Made by a program: the position numbers and the translations under genes. From an uncultured bacterium (GTDB lineage: Bacteria; Patescibacteria; JAEDAM01; Absconditabacterales; Absconditicoccaceae), in the NCBI GenBank assembly GCA_903904545.1, contig CAIVDB010000088.1:1-19673 (forward strand): a stretch of DNA of 19,673 bases, read 5' to 3'. A model generated the notes under the pieces. It ran no database searches. It was not told the DNA's origin and worked only from the letters and a program-made list of their open reading frames with translations. Positions 15,034 through 19,673 of the stretch are shown in pieces (the first letter of the stretch is position 1; each line of letters opens with the position of its first letter).

Positions 15034-15717
15034 TTACACGGGCCTAGAAACTATTGCTGGATGCCCATTGTCTGCGAATATCGATGAAAGCTCAGCATCA
15101 AATTCTTTCGATTCTCAATTAAATTGACATTTCACAATGTATTTTTCATTATCTCTTACTGTTTTGGTCAATGTCGCATAACTCTGTAACTCATTATACC
15201 ATTTCTTATCATAAACATCTCGTTGTCCAGTTGCTTTCTTGGGTCCATAGAGTCCAAAAATCCTCATCATATTCCCTATTTTATTGTTTTCTTTGTCATC
15301 TTTCCCTGTGAACTGATTAATGAGGTTCTTGGCATCTTGTTTGGTATCCAGTAAGGTACATCCTATCTTCTCGGCTTCTCTTTGGGCAGCATCTCCAAGA
15401 AAGTATATCACTCAATTTTTCTCTATGATATCTATTCCATTGGGTGTGGCTGTGAGCGGAAAAAATTCTCTTCCCATGGTTTCTACATTTCCACGGGCAT
15501 TGATTTTGATATTCTTCTGTAGTTTTAATTTGTTTTCTGGAGAGGTTTTCTCTCGTAAGGTAGAGATAATATGCTCTTTGGGATATGGATTTCCTTCTTG
15601 TATAATATTCAAAAGATCACCTTCTGCTCCTGCTGATGGAGTAGCTTGTGGTTTTTGATCATCTTTATTAATCTGATTTTCTTTGTCCGAAAATTTATTA
15701 GTACCTGTCTCTTCCAT
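15034..15717 (-). CDS. Unrecognised soluble protein (227 aa)
   Basis: Leftward from ATG 15717 to TAA 15034-15036, with two TGAs as Gly (15412 and 15115). The first 40 residues are polar and probably disordered (MEETGTNKFSDKENQINK, then a Pro/Ala-rich stretch). A mixed alpha/beta part follows (IIQEGNPYPKEHIISTL, and VIYFLGDAAQREAEKIGCTL). No signal peptide, membrane helix or known motif is seen. It has the best promoter in the window, a consensus TTGACA-N16-TATAAT 34 bases upstream. Its 5' leader can form a small hairpin (AGTAAG/CTTACT). It is divergent from the DEAD-box helicase. The function is unknown. Confidence 0.75.
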
Positions 15718-15750
15718 GGAATGAAAATAGTAAGTAAATTCTTACTTCTC

Positions 15751-15778
15751 ATTATACATAATAATCCTATTTTGTCAA
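15751..15778 (-). promoter_or_regulatory. Consensus sigma70 promoter of the 227-aa gene
   Basis: Minus strand TTGACA (15773-15778), a 16-base spacer ending in TATG, and TATAAT (15751-15756). Both hexamers are perfect. Confidence 0.78.
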
Positions 15779-15873
15779 TCTCATTCACTATAAACTGCTC
15801 CTTGCTATTTCCTCGCGAAATCGTACTATTGAGCTATCAAATATCCTAATATTTACCTATAAAAAATTGTCTT

Positions 15874-17250
15874 ATGTTATTTAGTGAATGTTGACTCAAA
15901 CCAGGATTACTTAGATCTTTGGCAGCTATTGGCTACAAAGAAGTGACTCCTATCCAAGAAAAAGTGATGCGTGTCGCGCTGACAGGAGCAAATATTGTCT
16001 GACAATCTCAGACCTGAACTGGAAAGACTGCTGCATTTCTTTTACCCGTCTTGAATAAGGTAGACACCAACAAAAAAAGCTTACAAGTCTTGATTCTTGC
16101 TCCTACGAGAGAACTCGTAAACCAGATCGGAGATGAAATCAGAAATCTGACGAAGTTTTATAGTGTGACCTACACATGTCTGTACGGTGGTGCAAGTCCA
16201 AACGTTCAGAAACAGAACCTCAAAAAACGTCCTGCTATCGTGGTAGCTACGCCAGGAAGATTGATGGATTTTATGAACCAAGGAGTGATAGATATTCGTG
16301 TAGTGGAATATTTCATCCTAGATGAAGTAGATAGAATGCTTGATATGGGATTTGTTCGTGATATCAAAAAAATCCGAGCACAACTCAAACACGTGAGACA
16401 AACTTATACCTTTTCTGCAACGATGAATAATGAGATGAAGACCATCATCAAAGAGCATGTTTCGACCTATGAATTTATCAAAATAGGGGAGGAAGTGACG
16501 GTAGACAAAATTTCTCATAGTTATCTTCCTGTCGATCATGAACAAAAGGTCTATAATGTGATCAAGCTGATCCAGGCACATCCGCATGATAAGATTTTGA
16601 TTTTCACCCATACCAAGAGAAATACCAAGACCATTCATCAGATTTTGGCGTCTCATAAATATAATGCCGGACTCTTGAATGGGAATATGGCTCAAGGTAA
16701 AAGACAATCCACTCTAGACGAATTTAAACAAGGTAAGATCAAGGTATTGGTCACTACTGATGTCGCTGCCAGAGGCTTGAATATGGAAAATGTCGGACTT
16801 GTGGTAAATTTCGATGTCCCTGTCGATGCCAAGAGTTATATCCATAGGATAGGAAGGACAGGAAGAGCAGGTGCTAGTGGGAAGGCGATTATGCTTGTCT
16901 CTCCTTTGGAAAGACCTCTTTTGCAAGACATAGAAAAGATGCATAAGATTAGAATCAAAACATCAGAACATACCACGCTTCATGATAAAGAAGGAAGATA
17001 TGGAAATGTTCGCTTAGATAGATCTACAGATAAACTCTGAGGAAAGAAATTGCAAATGAGAAGACCTGCTGCTCCTTCCAAATATAGTGGCTTAGAACCT
17101 TTTGATGATGAAAAAAATAAAAAGTCTGACGCTCGTCGTGGTGGGGCTACTCGTCCAGGAAGTCATACGAGACCTGAAAGACCTGATACGAGAAAAACTA
17201 AATCTTCTGGAGGAAAATTTATGGGTATGGGAAAACCGAGAAAGTGGTAG
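15874..17250 (+). CDS. DEAD-box RNA helicase (458 aa)
   Basis: ATG 15874 to TAG 17248-17250, four TGAs as Gly. ATP-dependent unwinding of RNA, typically in ribosome assembly or mRNA decay. Motifs in order: Q motif TPIQ; motif I GQSQTGTGKT (residues 43-52), where Gly43 and Gly48 are TGA; Ia APTRELV; Ib TPGRL; II DEVD (variant of DEAD); III SAT; IV ILIFTHT; V TTDVAARGLN; VI HRIGRTGR. The last 80 residues are a basic, low-complexity tail with Arg, Gly, Ser and Lys (ARRGGATRPGSHTRPERP), typical of RNA-binding extensions of RhlE/CsdA-type helicases. The start is supported because the Q motif begins 25 residues in. The final TGA at 17038 joins core and tail. Confidence 0.95.
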
Positions 17251-17254
17251 AAGG

Positions 17255-17289
17255 GAGAGCTTAGAACTTAGAGCTTAGAACTTAGATCG
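17255..17289. repeat. 7-bp tandem array, unit TAGANCT (second locus)
   Basis: GAGAGCT, TAGAACT, TAGAGCT, TAGAACT, TAGATCG. It is the same unit and orientation as 812-853, and again it starts within a few bases of the stop codon of a plus-strand gene, here the helicase. Confidence 0.88.
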
Positions 17290-17314
17290 GAAGAATTGCT
17301 TCATGCTTCGCGAC

Positions 17315-17387
17315 AAACAATAGTCAAACAGTAGCATGATTGAAGCTATAGTTCGTCTATCGTTCGGCTACGGTTAGACTATTGTTT
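17315..17387. terminator. Large hairpin between convergent helicase and ABC-F genes
   Basis: Perfect 11-bp arms AAACAATAGTC (17315-17325) and GACTATTGTTT (17377-17387) enclose 51 bases that can form an internal stem (GTAGC/GCTAT). It lies 34 bases from the end of the ABC-F gene. A role as a shared transcription end is likely from position, though no long T-run follows. It is 73 bases long but does not fold as a tRNA. Confidence 0.5.
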
Positions 17388-17420
17388 AATATAATTTTCA
17401 TATCTCACTTTTCCCTATTC

Positions 17421-18986
17421 CTATTTCAATAATTTCCCTAGATCTACTATCTGGATATTTTCCAATTGGTCAGTAAATCATTTATCATGGCTGACAATGA
17501 TCATAGCTCATTCATAGGTATTTAATGATTGTGCGATAACGGGAAGGTGACGGAAATTTATATGGTTGGTTGGCTCATCGAGGATGAGGAGATGCGGTTT
17601 TTGAAGGACAAATCTTGCATAGCAGAGGAGTCCCTTCTGTCCTTCGGACAACGATCCAATGGTATTTTTCAATACACTTCCGGTGAGGAGAAATTGTGCA
17701 GCAACGCGATAAATATCTTGATCTGATGTATCGCCAGCTATCTCCAATAAGTTATCTCGAACAACCATATCCATATCCAAAGCTGTGAAATCTTGACTAT
17801 AATAGCCTACTTTTACCTTATTATGAATCTGTGCAATATCTTCTTCTGGATGAGTAGTATCTGGTTCTTTGATAATCATATCTTTGGTCTTGTCTTCTAT
17901 AATCGCCTTGTATTGTTTCATAATATTTTCTTTGTGTTCGTGAATCATCATGAGTCTTTTGAGGAGCGTGGATTTACCTATTCCATTCGGTCCGATAAAC
18001 ATCACTCTGTCGTGTTTTTTCATGACTAAGGGTAATTTACAACTTACTACATTGTGTTCAGCGTTCATCAATCCTACCTTATTTATGGTTACAATTGGTC
18101 CTACATAATTTTCAAAGGGGATAGCAAATTTAGCAATGGTCTTATCGTCTCTTCTGACATCGACTTTATTTTCCTCTGCATCTTCGACTTCATCTCTCAT
18201 CTTACTTGCTAACTTACGCATCTTTCCTCATTTATTGGAGAAGAAATTGATTTTTTCTTTTGCTTCAATGATCTTTTTCTCAGCTCTGGCATTCTGCATT
18301 TGTTCCTTTTCTATTTGAGCCGCTATTTGGTCTACCACGTCGTAGTAATCTCCCCAATATTGTTCTACCTGCTTACGATCTCTATTCAAATACAAGACTC
18401 CGTCAGTAAAGATATTTAGAAAGTCTGCATCATGACTAATTACTACTACGGTCTTATCATAGGAGAGGAGGAAACTAATCAGATCATTAATCCCGTCATT
18501 ATCGAGATTATTAGTCGGCTCGTCAAGGAGGAGGATATCGGGATGTTGGATAAGCGCATACGCTAAGAGTAATCTTGCCTGTTGTCCTCCAGAAAATTCT
18601 TTTATCGGTTTATTGAGTGGTGCATTGAAACTAACTACTTTGAGTACTTCATCTATCTTTCTATCAAGTTGATAGTCGATTTCATCGAATGCAGTTTGGA
18701 AAAACTCCTTGATACTCAATTCGAGTTGATCTCTTGGGATGACCTGTCTTGCGGTAGCGATCGTATTTCCTTGGACGATATTGATCTTCCCTGATTGGGG
18801 AGTAAGTTCTCCCGTGATCATTTTGAATATTGTCGTCTTTCCCGCACCATTTTGTCCCATGATGGTGATTTTAGTATTTTGACGGATAGAAAAATCACTA
18901 TCTACAAGGATAGGATGTCTTCCTTCATTATATGCGAAAGAAACTTGGTCGAAACGGAGGATAACGGGATTCTGATTGCTAGACAT
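17421..18986 (-). CDS. ABC-F family ATPase (521 aa)
   Basis: Leftward from ATG 18986 to TAG 17421-17423, three TGAs as Gly (18228, 17508, 17478). Two ABC ATPase domains and no membrane helices place it in ABC-F, which act on ribosomes. Domain 1: Walker A GQNGAGKTT (44-52), signature FSGGQ, Walker B ILLLDEPTNNLD, switch VISHDADF. The linker is highly charged (EKEQMQNARAEKKIIEAK) as in the P-site tRNA-interacting motif region. Domain 2: Walker A GPNGIGKST (332-340), signature LSEGQ, Walker B LLILDEPTNHIN, switch VSHDKGF. In domain 2 the signature has Glu for Gly and the D-loop Asp is Asn, so this half deviates from consensus. It differs clearly from the uup-like gene, so the window holds two distinct ABC-F proteins. 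The exact subfamily is uncertain. Confidence 0.9.
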
Positions 18987-19082
18987 AATTTAAACAAAAA
19001 AAAATTATAAAAAATCTGTTTTGGATATCGTTAGTATATATATTCGAAGGTAGGATTCAAGTGAGGGTTGGGGATGGTTAAT

Positions 19083-19673
19083 TTATCTGCTTTCTAGCCA
19101 TTTGCTAATCTTTGGTCTTAAAATGAAAATGACCATAATAAGATTGATTGCGAGAATGTATATCGGATATGATGTTTCTTGATATGTACTATTTGTTACT
19201 GCTAATAGAGTAAATAATCCAGCAAAAACATCTAAGATATAAAATATCCATGTCTCTGTTTCTGGAAACTTATATGTCTTGACTAAGGCTGGAATATATC
19301 CTATAAAATCAGCTAGTATAGAAGCTAATAATCATATAATAGGACTGTTTGTTAGTTTCCATACCAAGATACCAATCCCTGCGATTACTAAACAGATAAC
19401 GTCAGTTTTCGCCCATCATCCCATGCCATATTTTATACAGAGAGAGAAAATAAGAATACTTTGTAGAGCAGAAACTCATGCAAGAAAAATTGCAACAGTA
19501 TTGTGTTGAGCAAGTAATGACGCAAATGAGAGAAGGGTGATGATCAGTAAGACAAATCTTGTTGTCCTGTGTGGTTTAGATTCTCACTTTAAAATAGATA
19601 ATATGTAAAATATAGGAGAAAATAGAGCAAATATAGTGCTGCATATAATTAAGATAGTTTTAATCTCTAAGTG
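19083..19673 (-). CDS. Multi-pass membrane protein, N-terminus outside the window
   Basis: The frame enters at the right edge on the minus strand and ends at TAA 19083-19085; 196 residues are visible with four TGAs as Gly. About six or seven hydrophobic helices are seen, for example KTILIICSTIFALFSPIFYI, FVLLIITLLSFASLL and VICLVIAGIGILVW. A polar block, ADFIGYIPALVKTYKFPETE, precedes the last helices and ends in TWIFYILDVFAGLF. The proline-containing helix followed by a charged loop is loosely like PQ-loop or SWEET-like transporters, but I cannot assign a family. No start is visible. The gap to the ABC-F gene (18987-19082) holds a TATAAT 17 bases upstream of that gene's start and nothing else recognised. 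Confidence 0.65.

Noticed and set aside
15874..17250. Mycoplasma/Spiroplasma-type code with UGA as tryptophan
   Set aside because: The TGAs in GQSQTGTGKT, LSGGE and DAGH align with invariant glycines, and Trp is encoded by TGG.
17315..17387. tRNA-like gene of 73 bases
   Set aside because: The 11-bp closing stem is too long, and there is no D arm, anticodon arm or T loop consensus.
19279..19509. 76-aa plus-strand ORF at the right end
   Set aside because: Antisense to the membrane protein frame, which is open for 196 codons and has clear transmembrane periodicity.
152..19673. Widespread pseudogenes or sequencing frameshifts
   Set aside because: The pieces of each gene lie in the same frame and are separated only by TGA; no frame changes or TAA/TAG interruptions were needed.

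Overview
The window reads as a chromosomal fragment of a Gracilibacteria (BD1-5) or Absconditabacteria (SR1) type bacterium that decodes UGA as glycine (translation table 25). Under the standard code nearly every gene is shattered by in-frame TGA. Read with TGA as Gly the pieces join into full-length proteins, and the TGAs fall on invariant glycines: GQSQTGTGKT in a DEAD-box helicase, LSGGE in an ABC-F ATPase, DAGH in a beta-CASP nuclease and the Nudix box. I count about 70 in-frame TGAs in 15 genes. All readable genes end in TAA or TAG. The DNA is AT-rich with compact genes, and starts almost never carry a Shine-Dalgarno sequence.

Layout, left to right: the end of a membrane protein gene (1-129); a lipoprotein (152-814); a thioredoxin-CcdA/DsbD fusion (1061-2155); an unrecognised 386-residue protein on the minus strand (2203-3363); a 41-residue Cys/His-rich mini-protein followed by a long hairpin (3508-3690); gatB, minus (3771-5234); a likely structured RNA transcription unit with its own promoter and terminator (5536-5785); a TerC/DUF475 membrane protein, minus (5805-6827); a protein with weak acyltransferase resemblance (6981-8051); tRNA-Val(GAC), minus, with a broken partial copy of its 3' half beside it (8100-8262); a small membrane protein (8518-8862); a uup-like ABC-F gene and engB, 26 bases apart (8991-11449); a 45-residue membrane protein, minus (11547-11684); an 800-base repeat-filled gap; a beta-CASP metallo-beta-lactamase nuclease, a Nudix hydrolase and a PAP2 phosphatase (12485-14998); a 227-residue unknown, minus (15034-15717); a DEAD-box RNA helicase (15874-17250); a second ABC-F ATPase, minus (17421-18986); and a multi-pass membrane protein running off the right edge, minus (19083-19673).

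The protein content is mostly housekeeping: tRNA amidation, ribosome-associated ATPases and GTPases, RNA processing, envelope redox and lipid phosphate metabolism. No phage, transposase, CRISPR or defence genes were seen. The unusual content is intergenic. At least seven gaps hold short tandem arrays with a strict 7-bp period, and two of them, 16 kb apart, use the same TAGANCT unit. There are also several families of dispersed GC-rich palindromes, one of which interrupts a decayed tRNA copy, and a longer degenerate dispersed repeat. These repeats and the candidate RNA at 5570-5785 are the parts most likely to be undescribed.
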